The notes below the pieces were generated by a model. It did not search any database and was not told where the DNA came from. It saw nothing but the letters and a program-made list of their open reading frames with translations. A DNA stretch of 64,000 bases. It comes from JAOPZW01 sp963807305. GTDB taxonomy: Bacteria > Actinomycetota > Thermoleophilia > Solirubrobacterales > Solirubrobacteraceae. Shown here piece after piece: positions 7,904 to 16,551 of this stretch (the first letter of the stretch is position 1; each line of letters opens with the position of its first letter). The DNA lies in assembly GCA_963807305.1 (NCBI GenBank), contig CAWEBN010000002.1, forward strand, positions 62,001-126,000. Reading direction: 5' to 3'. The position numbers and the translations under genes were made by a program.

Positions 7904-8722
7904 ATGCAGTACCGCTTGTTGAAGGCCCTCGCGCTCGCAGTCTTCGCCTGCGCGATCGTGGCCGGTCCGGCCTCGGCGGCGCCCAGCTGGGCGCCCGCGT
8001 CCAGCGCCACGATCCACCCCGGCGTGCAGACCTTCACGGCTGGTGCGCAGTGCACCGCCAACTTCGTCTTCTACGACGTATCGAACGTCTACCTCGGCCA
8101 GGCCGCCCACTGCTCAGGCACCGGCTCCTCGACCGACACCAACGGCTGCACGAGCGCGTCGCTGCCGCTGGGCACGGCCGTCGACATCGGCGGCAGCAAG
8201 CCCGGCACCCTCGTCTACAACTCGTGGCTGACCATGCAGTCCAAGGGCGAGACGGATGCCGACACGTGCGCCTTCAACGACCTGGCCCTGGTCAAGGTCG
8301 ATCCGGCCGACGTCGGCAGCGTCAACCCGTCCATCCCGTTCTGGGGCGGACCGACCGGGGTCCACAGCGGCGGCACGGCGGCCGGTGACACGGTCCTGAG
8401 CTACGGCAACTCCGAGCTGCGCGGCGGCATCATCCAGCTCAGCCCGAAGCAGGGCAAGAGCGTCGGCGACGACGGCAACGGCTGGAGCCACACCGTCTAC
8501 ACCGTGACGCCCGGCATCCCCGGCGACTCGGGGTCGGCGTTCCTGGATGCGAGCGGCAAGGCCCTCGGCGTGCTGAGCACCGTCGCCATCGCGCCGCTGG
8601 CCGGCAGCAACGGCGTCGGCGACGTCGGCAAGGAGGTCGCCTACGCCAACAGCACCGGCGGCCTCGGCATCACGCTGGCGCAGGGCACCGAGGCCTTCAC
8701 GGGCCCGCTGCTTCCGATCTAG
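7904..8722 (+). CDS. Secreted chymotrypsin-like serine protease
   Basis: A 272-residue protein with a signal peptide (hydrophobic stretch to about residue 20, cleavage near ASAAP) and the S1 catalytic triad: His69 in GQAAHC, Asp126 in NDLALVKV, Ser209 in PGDSGSAF. Cysteine pairs (50/70, 82/122) could form disulfides outside the cell. AGGAGGT lies upstream of the ATG with a rather long spacer. It stands alone between convergent and divergent genes. The natural substrate is unknown. Confidence 0.85.
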   Translation: MQYRLLKALALAVFACAIVAGPASAAPSWAPASSATIHPGVQTFTAGAQCTANFVFYDVSNVYLGQAAHCSGTGSSTDTNGCTSASLPLGTAVDIGGSKPGTLVYNSWLTMQSKGETDADTCAFNDLALVKVDPADVGSVNPSIPFWGGPTGVHSGGTAAGDTVLSYGNSELRGGIIQLSPKQGKSVGDDGNGWSHTVYTVTPGIPGDSGSAFLDASGKALGVLSTVAIAPLAGSNGVGDVGKEVAYANSTGGLGITLAQGTEAFTGPLLPI

Positions 8723-8749
8723 AACGTCCGCGGTCCGACGGTCGAGCAT

Positions 8750-8789
8750 GACGACAGGCGGGGCGGCCGGCATCGGCCGCCCCGTCGTC
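8750..8789. terminator. Bidirectional hairpin terminator
   Basis: GGGGCGGCCG pairs with CGGCCGCCCC around a GCAT loop, extended by GACGAC/GTCGTC across a small bulge. It lies between the convergent protease and GH13 genes and can serve both. Confidence 0.75.
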
Positions 8790-8800
8790 GTTGCGCAGCT

Positions 8801-10333
8801 CTAGTAGCGCAAGGCGCGCAGCCACAGGTAGCCGTACGCGTCGAGCTCGACGCGCAGGCGCCCGCCCTCGACGTGGTGGTCGCGCAGCTCGAGCAGGTCG
8901 TCGACGCCCACCACGTCCTCGCCGAGGTCGAGCTCCGCGGCCACGGGCTCGGCGGACAGGTTGTGGACGACGAAGACCGTCGATCCCTGCCAGTCCGACC
9001 GGCGGGCGAAGAGCGCCGGGGGCTCGTTCTCGATCAGGGTGCTCACGCCCCAGCCCAGCTCGGGCGCCTCCCGGCGTTGGTGGGCGAGGCGGCGCACGAA
9101 GCGCAGCAGCGAGTCGGGCGTCCGCTCCTGCTCGGCGACGTCGCTCCACTGCATCGGCGTGCGCACGCTCATCCGGCCCTCGCGCCGGAGATCCTCGACC
9201 ATGCCGATCTCGTCGCCGTAGAGCACCACCGGCGTGCCCGGCAGCGAGAACAGCAGCGACCATGCCATCCGCAGGCGCGGGCCGTCGCCGCCGAGCATCG
9301 AGGCTGCGCGGCGGCGGATCCCGTGGCCGTAGATGCGCATGTCCTCCTGTGGCGCGAAGGCCGCGAAGACCTCCTCGCGCTCGTCCGGCTCGAGCTTGTC
9401 GAGCGTGAGCTCGTCGTGGTTGCGCAGGAAGGTGCCCCAGCCGGCGTCGCCGGGCGGGACCGGCAGCCGGCGGATGAGTTCCTCGAGCGGCCCGGCGTCG
9501 CCGCGCGCCAGCGACAACCACAGGCGCTGGTTGATGAGGAAGGCGAGCTGGAGGTGCAGCGCGTCGCCGTGGTCCTCGAAGAAGGACGCGATGTCGTCCA
9601 TGGCGACGTTCGCCTCGCCCATCAGCATCGCCTCGCCGGACCGCCGCATCGCGTACTCGCGCAGCGCGTGCAGCCAGCGCTTGGCCTCGCCGGGGTCGAC
9701 GCCGCGCGGGTTGATCTCCTGGACGAGGAACGGCACGGCGTCCATCCGGAACCCCGAGACGCCCAGCGCCAGCCAGAAGCCGACGATCTTCGCGATCTGG
9801 TCGCGGACGGCGGGATTGGCGATGTTCAGGTCCGGCTGGAAGGGCGCGAAGCTGTGGTTGTAGTACTGGCCGGCCGCCTCGTCCCACGTCCAGTTGTCGG
9901 GCGTCGTCCCGTCCTCGGACCCAGGGTCGTCACTCCACACGTAGTAGTCGCGAAACGGCGACGAGCGATCGGCGCGGGCCGCGCGGAACCAGGGATGCCG
10001 GTCGGAGGTGTGGTTGACCACGAGGTCGACGATCACACGCAGGCCGCGATCGCGGGCGTGGCGGATGACGGCGGGGACGTCGCCCAGGTCGCCGAGCCGG
10101 GGATCGACCGCCAGATAGTCGGCGACGTCGTAGCCGTCGTCGCGGTTGGGCGTCGGGTAGAAGGGCATCAGCCACAGGCACGAGGCGCCCAGGCGCGCGG
10201 CGTGGTCGAGACGCTCGATGAGCCCGGCCATGTCGCCGCAGCCGTCGCCGTCGGCGTCGTGGTAGGTCTCGACGTCGAGGCAGTAGACGATGGCGTTCTT
10301 CCACCACAGATCGCTCGTCGGCCCGGTGCGCAT
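8801..10333 (-). CDS. GH13 alpha-amylase-family enzyme (trehalose synthase/alpha-glucosidase type)
   Basis: A 510-residue GH13 protein with the (beta/alpha)8 motifs VDLVVNHTS, nucleophile Asp198 in GFRMDAVPF, acid/base Glu240 in MLMGEAN and Asp307 in FLRNHDEL, then a C-terminal beta domain. The N-terminus (WWKNAIVYCLDVETY) and PTPNRDDGYDVADY loop resemble trehalose synthases and related glucosyl transferases. Trehalose synthases are usually longer, so an alpha-glucosidase or isomerase is possible. It follows the SDR gene by 14 bp on the same strand with no obvious ribosome site, suggesting coupling. Confidence 0.85.
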   Translation of the reverse strand: MRTGPTSDLWWKNAIVYCLDVETYHDADGDGCGDMAGLIERLDHAARLGASCLWLMPFYPTPNRDDGYDVADYLAVDPRLGDLGDVPAVIRHARDRGLRVIVDLVVNHTSDRHPWFRAARADRSSPFRDYYVWSDDPGSEDGTTPDNWTWDEAAGQYYNHSFAPFQPDLNIANPAVRDQIAKIVGFWLALGVSGFRMDAVPFLVQEINPRGVDPGEAKRWLHALREYAMRRSGEAMLMGEANVAMDDIASFFEDHGDALHLQLAFLINQRLWLSLARGDAGPLEELIRRLPVPPGDAGWGTFLRNHDELTLDKLEPDEREEVFAAFAPQEDMRIYGHGIRRRAASMLGGDGPRLRMAWSLLFSLPGTPVVLYGDEIGMVEDLRREGRMSVRTPMQWSDVAEQERTPDSLLRFVRRLAHQRREAPELGWGVSTLIENEPPALFARRSDWQGSTVFVVHNLSAEPVAAELDLGEDVVGVDDLLELRDHHVEGGRLRVELDAYGYLWLRALRY

Positions 10334-10347
10334 CGGAGGAGGGGCGC

Positions 10348-11349
10348 TCAGCGCCGCGCGCCGACCAGCGCGGTGGCGCCCAGGGCCGCGGCGCCGGCGG
10401 CCGCCCCGGCCAGCGCGCGCTTGTGCGTGGCCAGCCACAGCTGCGGGCTGCGGGCCTTGGCCTTGTCGTCGAAGCGCCCGTGCGCGCCGGGGTCGCCCGG
10501 CGGCGGCGACTGCAGGTTGTCGTCGCGGTGGGAGGGGACGATCGGCGTGTCGGTCTGCTGCGCCTTCACGTTGGTGCGGGCCAGGAAGCGGTCCATCAGG
10601 CCGGAGGCGAACTTCTCGCCCAGGATCGTGTAGACGGTCGGCAGCCCGACCCACAGCTCGCGCTTGGGGTGCTCTGCCGCCCACGCGATCGCGCGCGCGG
10701 CGACCTCGGGCTGGTAGATCGGCGGCACGGGCTGGGGGTGGTTGCGCAGGTCGGTGCGGACCCATCCGAACTGCGGCGTGTTGAGGCCCGGCAGCTGGAC
10801 GAGCGTGACGCGGACGTCGGACTTGTCGTGCATCAACTCGACGCGCAGTGAGTCCATGAAGCCCTTGAGCGCGTGCTTGGCGGCGCAGTAGCTCGCCTGC
10901 AGCGGGATGCCCCGCCGCGAGAGCGCGGAGCCCACCTGCACGATCACGCCGCGGTTGCGCGGGCGCATGCGCCGCAGCGCGGCCTGTGCGCCGTAGACGC
11001 TTCCCAGGTAGGTCACCTCGGTGACGCGCTGGAACTCCTCGGGCCCGGTATCGCTCACCGGGGCGAGCTTGGCCGCCATCGCGTTGTTGACCCACACGTC
11101 GATCGGCCCGAGCTCGGACTCGATCTGGGCGGCGGCGCGCTCGACCTGGTCGGGATCGGCCACGTCGGCGGGCGCGACGCACGCGCGGACGCCCATCTCC
11201 TGCACCTCGCGGCGCGCGGCCTCGAGCCGCTCGGGGCCGCGCGCGATGAGCCCGACGTGTGCGCCGCGACGGGCCATCTCGCGCGCGGTCGCGCGCCCGA
11301 TCCCCGCCGAGGCGCCGGTGATGACCACGACCTTGCCTTGGAGCGACAT
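10348..11349 (-). CDS. Short-chain dehydrogenase with C-terminal membrane tail
   Basis: A 333-residue SDR with the NAD(P) motif VITGASAGIGRA, WVNNAMA and the YCAAK active-site motif. About 80 extra residues follow the catalytic domain and end in an Ala-rich hydrophobic segment (residues about 305-328) that could anchor the enzyme to the membrane. The substrate is unknown. It is cotranscribed with the downstream GH13 gene. Confidence 0.8.
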   Translation of the reverse strand: MSLQGKVVVITGASAGIGRATAREMARRGAHVGLIARGPERLEAARREVQEMGVRACVAPADVADPDQVERAAAQIESELGPIDVWVNNAMAAKLAPVSDTGPEEFQRVTEVTYLGSVYGAQAALRRMRPRNRGVIVQVGSALSRRGIPLQASYCAAKHALKGFMDSLRVELMHDKSDVRVTLVQLPGLNTPQFGWVRTDLRNHPQPVPPIYQPEVAARAIAWAAEHPKRELWVGLPTVYTILGEKFASGLMDRFLARTNVKAQQTDTPIVPSHRDDNLQSPPPGDPGAHGRFDDKAKARSPQLWLATHKRALAGAAAGAAALGATALVGARR

Positions 11350-11387
11350 GCCCTCGCTCTACCCCGCACTCAGGTCCACGAACGCGA

Positions 11388-11424
11388 AAGCGGGGCCCCG
11401 AGGGGGGTTGGTGGGGCCCCGCTT
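11388..11424 (-). terminator. Hairpin terminator downstream of the RTX gene
   Basis: AAGCGGGGCCCC and GGGGCCCCGCTT form a perfect 12-bp stem with a 13-nt loop. It lies 27 bp past the stop of the minus-strand RTX gene and before the SDR start. Confidence 0.75.
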
Positions 11425-11451
11425 CGCTTCGGCCCTGCCTGTCTGCTGGAC

Positions 11452-12312
11452 CTAGTTCTGGACCTGGGCGTCCTTCGGGGACTGCTGGGCGTCCTCGGCC
11501 TTCGAGTCCTTCGGCTTGGGCGCCTGGCGCACGACGCGCTCGCACGAGCCGTTGGGATTGGCCGGCGTGGCGTCGGTGATGATGTCGACCGTGTCGAGCA
11601 GCGCGGTGTCGTTGCCGTCGCCGCAGGTGATCTGGTCGACCTCGCCGTCACGGGTGCGGAAGGTGTCGTCGCCGGGGCCGCCGTCGAGGGCGTCGCCGCT
11701 CTGATCGACCTCGCCGTTGGGGCCCGGGTGGACGTCGCTGCGGGCGAGCGCCCACAGGGTGTCGTTGCCGTTGCCGCCGTAGGACGTGTCGTTGCCGACG
11801 TTGGCGAAGATCGTGTCGTTGCCGTCGCCGCCGTACTGGATGTCGTTGCCGGTGCCGCCGTTCATGCGGTCGTTGCCGTTCTCGCCGTAGGAGACGTCGT
11901 CGCCGGGGCCGCCGGAGATGCGGTCGTGCGAGTCGCCGCCGAAGAGCTTGTCGTTGCCCGCGCCGCCGAAGATGCGGTCGAACGAGGTCAGGTCGCCGGT
12001 GCCGTTGACGTCGCCGACCACGGTGTCGTCGCCCGCGCCGCCGTTGAGCCAGTCGTTGCCCTGCACGCCGCGGATGTCGTCGTTGCCGCGTCCACCGAAG
12101 ACGCGGTCGTTGCCGGCGCCACCGATGAGCTGATCGTCACCGGCGTAGCCGTGGATGCGGTCGTTGCCCGCGTTGCCGTCGATGTGGTCGGCGGCGTTCG
12201 TGCCGCGCAGGCGCTCGTTGCCTGGACCCCCCTGGATGTTCGCGGCGAGCGCGGTACCCGGGATGATGGCGAGCGCCGCGGCGGCGCCGATGAATGACTT
12301 GCGAACGTGCAT
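11452..12312 (-). CDS. Secreted RTX-type calcium-binding repeat protein
   Basis: A 286-residue protein with a signal peptide (residues 1-25, ending PGTALAA) and about a dozen nonapeptide repeats of the GGxGxDxxx type, such as GGAGNDRVFGGRGND. These form calcium-binding beta rolls after export. The C-terminus is charged (KPKDSKAEDAQQS) and a single Cys pair is present. The start is chosen at MHVRKSF behind AGGAGGACC. No enzymatic domain is seen. It is divergent from a shorter RTX gene. Confidence 0.85.
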   Translation of the reverse strand: MHVRKSFIGAAAALAIIPGTALAANIQGGPGNERLRGTNAADHIDGNAGNDRIHGYAGDDQLIGGAGNDRVFGGRGNDDIRGVQGNDWLNGGAGDDTVVGDVNGTGDLTSFDRIFGGAGNDKLFGGDSHDRISGGPGDDVSYGENGNDRMNGGTGNDIQYGGDGNDTIFANVGNDTSYGGNGNDTLWALARSDVHPGPNGEVDQSGDALDGGPGDDTFRTRDGEVDQITCGDGNDTALLDTVDIITDATPANPNGSCERVVRQAPKPKDSKAEDAQQSPKDAQVQN

Positions 12313-12476
12313 GCTGGCTGGTCCTCCTGTCGCTTGGCAGTTGCCGAGGAGCAGCATCACCCGCCGGGAAGCGTTCGCCACGTCGCTCTCAGGGAGTCCT
12401 CACGCTCCATGAGAAGACCGTGAGAGCTGTGCGTGTGGGGTTGGCTGTCCGCCGCGCTCGGGCATCCTTCCCGGGC

Positions 12477-12935
12477 ATGTCCCACCGTGCCGCCGCCCTC
12501 ATCATCATCGCCCTGCTCGCCTTCCCCGGCGTGGTCGCCGCCCAGACCGTGACCGGGACGCCGCGCGGCGACGACATCACCGGCACGTCGGGGGCCGACA
12601 CGATCAACGGCCGCGGCGGCAACGACCGCGTCACCGGCCGGGCCGGCGATGACCACCTCAACGGCGGGCGCGGCAATGACACGATCTTCGGCGACGCCGG
12701 CCGCGACGTGATCATCGGCGGCCCGGGCAACGACACGCTGCTGGGCGGCGCCGGCAACGACCGCATCAGCGGCGGCCCGGGGTCGGACACCATCGCGGCC
12801 GGCCTGGGCAACGACCTCGTGCGCGCGCGCGACGGCGTCGTCGACCACGTGACCTGCGGCCCCGGTCGCGACCGCGTCATCGCCGACCCGCAGGACGACG
12901 TGGCGGGCGACTGCGAGGTCGTCCAGCGTGGATGA
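12477..12935 (+). CDS. Short secreted RTX-type calcium-binding protein
   Basis: A 152-residue protein with a signal peptide (MSHRAAALIIIALLAFPGVV, cleavage near AAAQ) and five or six RTX repeats including GGRGNDTIFGDAGRD. The C-terminus has a Cys pair in the context DHVTCGPGRD and GDCEVV, like its divergent neighbour, so the two are likely paralogues. The stop overlaps the start of the response-regulator gene by 8 nt, which suggests cotranscription with the two-component system. Confidence 0.85.
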   Translation: MSHRAAALIIIALLAFPGVVAAQTVTGTPRGDDITGTSGADTINGRGGNDRVTGRAGDDHLNGGRGNDTIFGDAGRDVIIGGPGNDTLLGGAGNDRISGGPGSDTIAAGLGNDLVRARDGVVDHVTCGPGRDRVIADPQDDVAGDCEVVQRG

Positions 12936-13617
12936 CGGCCCCGCTGGGCCGGTCGTCCTCCTCGTCGACGATCACGACGCCATCCGTCGCACCGTCGCCG
13001 CCGGCCTCGAGCTCGAGGGCTTCTCGGTCGTCCCCGCCTCGGGCGGCCGCGCGGCGCTGGAGGCCGCCGAGCGCGTGCATCCGGCGGTCGTCCTGCTCGA
13101 CCTGAGCATGCCCGACCTCGACGGCCTCGAGGTGCTGCGCCGCCTGCGCGAGGGCGGCGACCAGGTGCCGGTCTGCGTGCTCTCGGCGCGCGACGAGGTC
13201 GACGACCGCGTGCGCGGGCTACAGGCGGGGGCCGACGACTACATCGTCAAGCCCTTCGCCATGCAGGAGGTCGTCGCGCGGCTGCACGCCCTGCTGCGCC
13301 GGCGCCCGGCGGGCGAGGGCGAGGCGCTCGAGACCGGCGACCTGCGCCTCGACCCGCGGGCGCGCAGCGCGCGGCGCGGCGACCGGGCGCTCGACCTCAC
13401 GCGCCGCGAGTTCGAGCTGCTCGAGTTCCTGATGCGCCATCCCGGCGAGGTCGTCGAGCGCAAGCGCCTGCACGAGGAGGTGTGGGGCTACACCTTCGAT
13501 CCCGGCACCAACATCGCGGACGTCTTCGTCGGCTACCTGCGGCGCAAGCTCGAGGCGGGCGGCGAGCCGCGCGTGCTGCACACCGTACGCGGCATCGGCT
13601 TCGTCCTGCGAAGCTGA
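12928..13617 (+). CDS. OmpR/PhoB-type response regulator
   Basis: A 229-residue regulator with a receiver domain (acidic pocket VDDHD, phospho-acceptor Asp58 in LLDLSMPDLDG, conserved Lys in YIVKPF) and a C-terminal winged helix (LTRREFELLEFLMRHPGEVV, TVRGIGFVLR). The GTG start lies inside the end of the RTX gene. The cognate kinase follows 6 bp later. Confidence 0.93.
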   Translation: MDDGPAGPVVLLVDDHDAIRRTVAAGLELEGFSVVPASGGRAALEAAERVHPAVVLLDLSMPDLDGLEVLRRLREGGDQVPVCVLSARDEVDDRVRGLQAGADDYIVKPFAMQEVVARLHALLRRRPAGEGEALETGDLRLDPRARSARRGDRALDLTRREFELLEFLMRHPGEVVERKRLHEEVWGYTFDPGTNIADVFVGYLRRKLEAGGEPRVLHTVRGIGFVLRS

Positions 13618-13623
13618 ACGGCC

Positions 13624-15009
13624 GTGCGCAGCCTTCGTGGTCGCCTCACGCTCGGCGTCGCGCTCGTCCTCGCTGCGGTCCTGGTGGCGGCGGGCGCCGT
13701 CGCCTCGCACTACGTCGACTCCTCGGAGCGCGCGGCGCTCGACGATCGCCTGGAGCGATCGGCCGAGCTCTCGCGGCCGACCGCGCTGGCGGCCGTCAAC
13801 GACGAGCTGCCTCCGAACGACAAGCGCCTGGACGCCGTCCTGTCGGCCACCGGCACGTCGCTGCGCCTCTCGCTGGGCGGCGCGGTCCTGCTCGACACCG
13901 GCGCGCCGCCGCCCGAGCGCCCACGCCTGAAGCGCGGGCTGCAGACCTTCACGTCGCACGGGCAGCGCTATCGCGCCTACGTCACCACGCTGCACGACAA
14001 GGGCCTGGGCGGGCTCGCTCGCCTGGAGATCGTGACGTCGCTGGCCTCGCTCGAGCATCGGCAGGCCGCGCTCGACCGCCGGCTGCTCGCCCTCGGCCTC
14101 GTCGCCCTGCTGGTGGCCTGCGCCGGCGTATGGCTGGCCGCCGACCTCGTCCTGCTCCCGCTGCGCCGGCTGCGGACCGTGGCCTCGAGCGTCGCCGAGG
14201 ACGAGGACCTCGACCGGCGCGTGCCGCCGGGAGGGCCGACCGAGCTGCGCTCTTTGGCCGCGAGCTTCAACGCGATGCTGGCGCGCCTCGGGCGCTCGGC
14301 CGCCGACCGCACGCGCGCCCTGGCCGCGACGCGGCGTTTCGCCGCCGACGCCGGGCACGAGCTGCGCACCCCGCTGACCAGCGTGCAGGCGACGCTGTCG
14401 ACGCTCGAGCGCCACCTCGACCTCCCGCCCGAGCGCCGCGCGGAGATGCTCGGCGACGCGCTGGCCGAGCAGCGCCGCCTCGTCGAGCTCCTCGACGGCC
14501 TGCAGGCCCTGGCCCGCGGCGACGCCGGGCCGCTCGAGTTCACCGAGGTCGACCTCGCCGAGGTCGTCGACGCGGCCGCGGCCGCCGCCGTCGAGCGCCA
14601 CCCGGGCCTCGACCTCAGCGCCGAGCTGCCCGATACACCCGTCGCAGTCGAGGGCTGGGAACCGGGACTGCGGCTGCTCGCCGACAATCTCGTCGAGAAC
14701 GCCGTCCGCCACGGTCGCCCGCACGGCCACATCCGCGTCACCCTCGACGCGCCGCCCGACGGCGAGGACGGGGGCGGCGCCGTGCTGACCGTCGACGACG
14801 ACGGGCCTGGCATCGCCGACGCCGACCGCGAACGCATCTTCGCCCCCTTCGCGCGCCTCGAGTCCACCAACGGCGAGGGCTCGGGCCTGGGCCTCGCCCT
14901 GGTCCAGCAGCAGGTCCGCCACCACGGCGCGCGGATCGACGTCGGCGAGTCGCCGCTGGGCGGCGCGCGCTTCAGCGTCCGCTTCGCCGAGCGGCTCCCC
15001 GCCGACTGA
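13624..15009 (+). CDS. HAMP-domain sensor histidine kinase
   Basis: A 461-residue membrane kinase with a transmembrane helix at residues about 8-28, an extracytoplasmic sensor of about 120 residues, a second helix at about 153-178, a HAMP linker, the dimerisation box with His245 in ADAGHELRTPLTS, and an ATPase domain (NLVENAVRHG, DDGPGI, GSGLGLALV). It should phosphorylate the preceding OmpR-type regulator. GTG start. The signal is unknown. Confidence 0.93.
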   Translation: MRSLRGRLTLGVALVLAAVLVAAGAVASHYVDSSERAALDDRLERSAELSRPTALAAVNDELPPNDKRLDAVLSATGTSLRLSLGGAVLLDTGAPPPERPRLKRGLQTFTSHGQRYRAYVTTLHDKGLGGLARLEIVTSLASLEHRQAALDRRLLALGLVALLVACAGVWLAADLVLLPLRRLRTVASSVAEDEDLDRRVPPGGPTELRSLAASFNAMLARLGRSAADRTRALAATRRFAADAGHELRTPLTSVQATLSTLERHLDLPPERRAEMLGDALAEQRRLVELLDGLQALARGDAGPLEFTEVDLAEVVDAAAAAAVERHPGLDLSAELPDTPVAVEGWEPGLRLLADNLVENAVRHGRPHGHIRVTLDAPPDGEDGGGAVLTVDDDGPGIADADRERIFAPFARLESTNGEGSGLGLALVQQQVRHHGARIDVGESPLGGARFSVRFAERLPAD

Positions 15010-15230
15010 CCGCCACGAGCCGTTGCGCCGGGTCGATGTGCGCGACGGTCATGCGGGGCGGCGGTGCGGGCGCACGACCCGGAGATCGATGCCGGTCGGG
15101 GATGAGCGCCGACCCGCCACACAGCCTTCGACGCTCCCGGTGCGACGGAGTTGCGCGAAGCCGCACAGCGTGCGCGCCACATGCGAATCCTCGTCCGTGC
15201 CCCGGTCCCGCCCGGCCCGGCGCCGGCCTC

Positions 15231-15236
15231 TACAAT
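15231..15236 (+). promoter_or_regulatory. Candidate -10 of the tRNA-Val promoter
   Basis: TACAAT lies 13 nt upstream of the mature tRNA 5' end. No strong -35 is visible. The preceding 220 bp after the kinase gene hold nothing else I can support. Confidence 0.4.
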
Positions 15237-15249
15237 CGCCGTTCCCCTG

Positions 15250-15321
15250 GGGCGCGTAGCTCAGTGGGAGAGCGCTCGCTTCACACGCGAGAGGTCGCAG
15301 GTTCGAAACCCGCCGCGCCCA
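15250..15321 (+). tRNA. tRNA-Val (anticodon CAC)
   Basis: A 72-nt cloverleaf: acceptor GGGCGCG/CGCGCCC, D stem GCTC/GAGC, anticodon stem CTCGC/GCGAG with loop TTCACAC, T loop TTCGAAA, discriminator A. CCA is not encoded. The T stem (GCAGG/CCCGC) has one A-C mismatch. The 3' half is overlapped in antisense by the end of an integrase reading frame, so this tRNA is the probable attachment site. Confidence 0.92.
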
Positions 15322-16551
15322 CTGGAAAGCCCAGACTCCGGAGTGATGCTCTCAGGGGTGCCAGTGCCAATTGGTGCCAAAACCCCTCCCTCCGCGAAGG
15401 CCTCCAGCCGCGCCCGGTCCTCCTCCGAGAATCGCATCGCGTGCGCGTAGACCCGGAGCGTGAACTTCGGATCCGTGTGGCCGAGCTGCTCCATGACGTA
15501 CCTCGGGTCGCGGCCCAGCGCGATGAGGACCGAGGCGTACGTGTGCCTGAGTTTGTGCGGCGTCACCCCGCGCGGCAGCGGGTGCTGGCGGCGGCCGGCC
15601 AACAGCTCGTCGGCTCGCGCGAGCACGGGTTTGAGCACGCGTTTGTTGATGTTGTCCTTGTCGCGACGGCCGCCTCGCGCCGTCGGGAACAGCAGATCGT
15701 CGAGGCCCCCACGATGGGCGGCCTTGTGCTCGGCGAGGATGTCGTGCAGCACTGGCAGCAGGTCGATCGTGCGTAGGCCCGCCGCAGTCTTGGAGCGCCC
15801 TACGTCTAGCCTGCTGCGGGCGAGGTCCAGATCGCGGACGCGCGCGTGCCCCGCTTCGTCGTCGCGCGTGCCGGCGAAGACGAGCGTCCCTATCAGCGCG
15901 TAACGCCCCGTCGTTCGCGACTTGGCCGCCAGGTCCAGCTCGCGCGCGGCGTCGAGGAGCGCAACGATCTGGTCGACGCCGTCGAGGTGGACGGGACGTT
16001 GCTTGGTGGGCCTGAGCTTGCGCTTGCGGGGGTTCACCCGGACTGGGTTGCGCGCGATCAGGTCGTACTCGACGGCGACCTCGAGGATCTGCCCGAGGCG
16101 GGTGATCGTCTTGTTGATCGACTCGGCCGACAGCGAGGCTTCGTCGACCTTGCCTCGGCGGTATCGGTCGACCTCGACGATCGTTATCTCCGACAGCCGA
16201 TACCCGGCGAAGAACGGCAGCAGTGATTGCGCAACTGCCACTTGTAGTCGAGCACGGTGTTGGGTGCCCACTCGCCGCGGTGAGCGTTGAACCACTCGCT
16301 GGCGAACTTGTGGAACGTTGGGTCGGACTCGACGTCGACTTGACGCGGCGGATCCGGCGGGCGCCAGATGCCTCGTCGAATGTCGGCCAGGACGTCTGCA
16401 ACTCGTCCTCGGCGTGCGCCCGGTTCCACCCTTCTTCGGTGGTTCCGAGCGTCTGGTACCGGCGCTCCCCGTATGCCGTGAAGCGGAGCGCATACGACGT
16501 CCCGCGTCGGGTCCGCTTCTCGACGACAGCCCCGGTCGGAGGTCTGGGCAT
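15261..16551 (-). pseudogene. Tyrosine recombinase (integrase), frameshifted, ending inside tRNA-Val
   Basis: Three reading frames together give one integrase of about 430 residues. The N-terminal arm domain (MPRPPTGAVVEKRTRRGTSY) is in one frame, the core-binding domain (FHKFASEWFNAHRGEWAPNT) in the next, and the catalytic domain in the third, with HKLRHTYASVL, a later GH pair and the Tyr in VYAHAM. Frame changes fall near 16395 and 16222, each a one-base loss. The first catalytic Arg appears as FAGTRDDE. The tail GGFRTCDLSRVKRALSH is encoded across the tRNA, as in tRNA-targeting elements. Either decayed or carrying assembly errors. Confidence 0.85.

Noticed and set aside
11452..12935. RTX repeats as a CRISPR-like or DNA repeat array
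   Set aside because: The periodicity is the protein-level nonapeptide repeat; spacing and sequence do not fit a CRISPR array.
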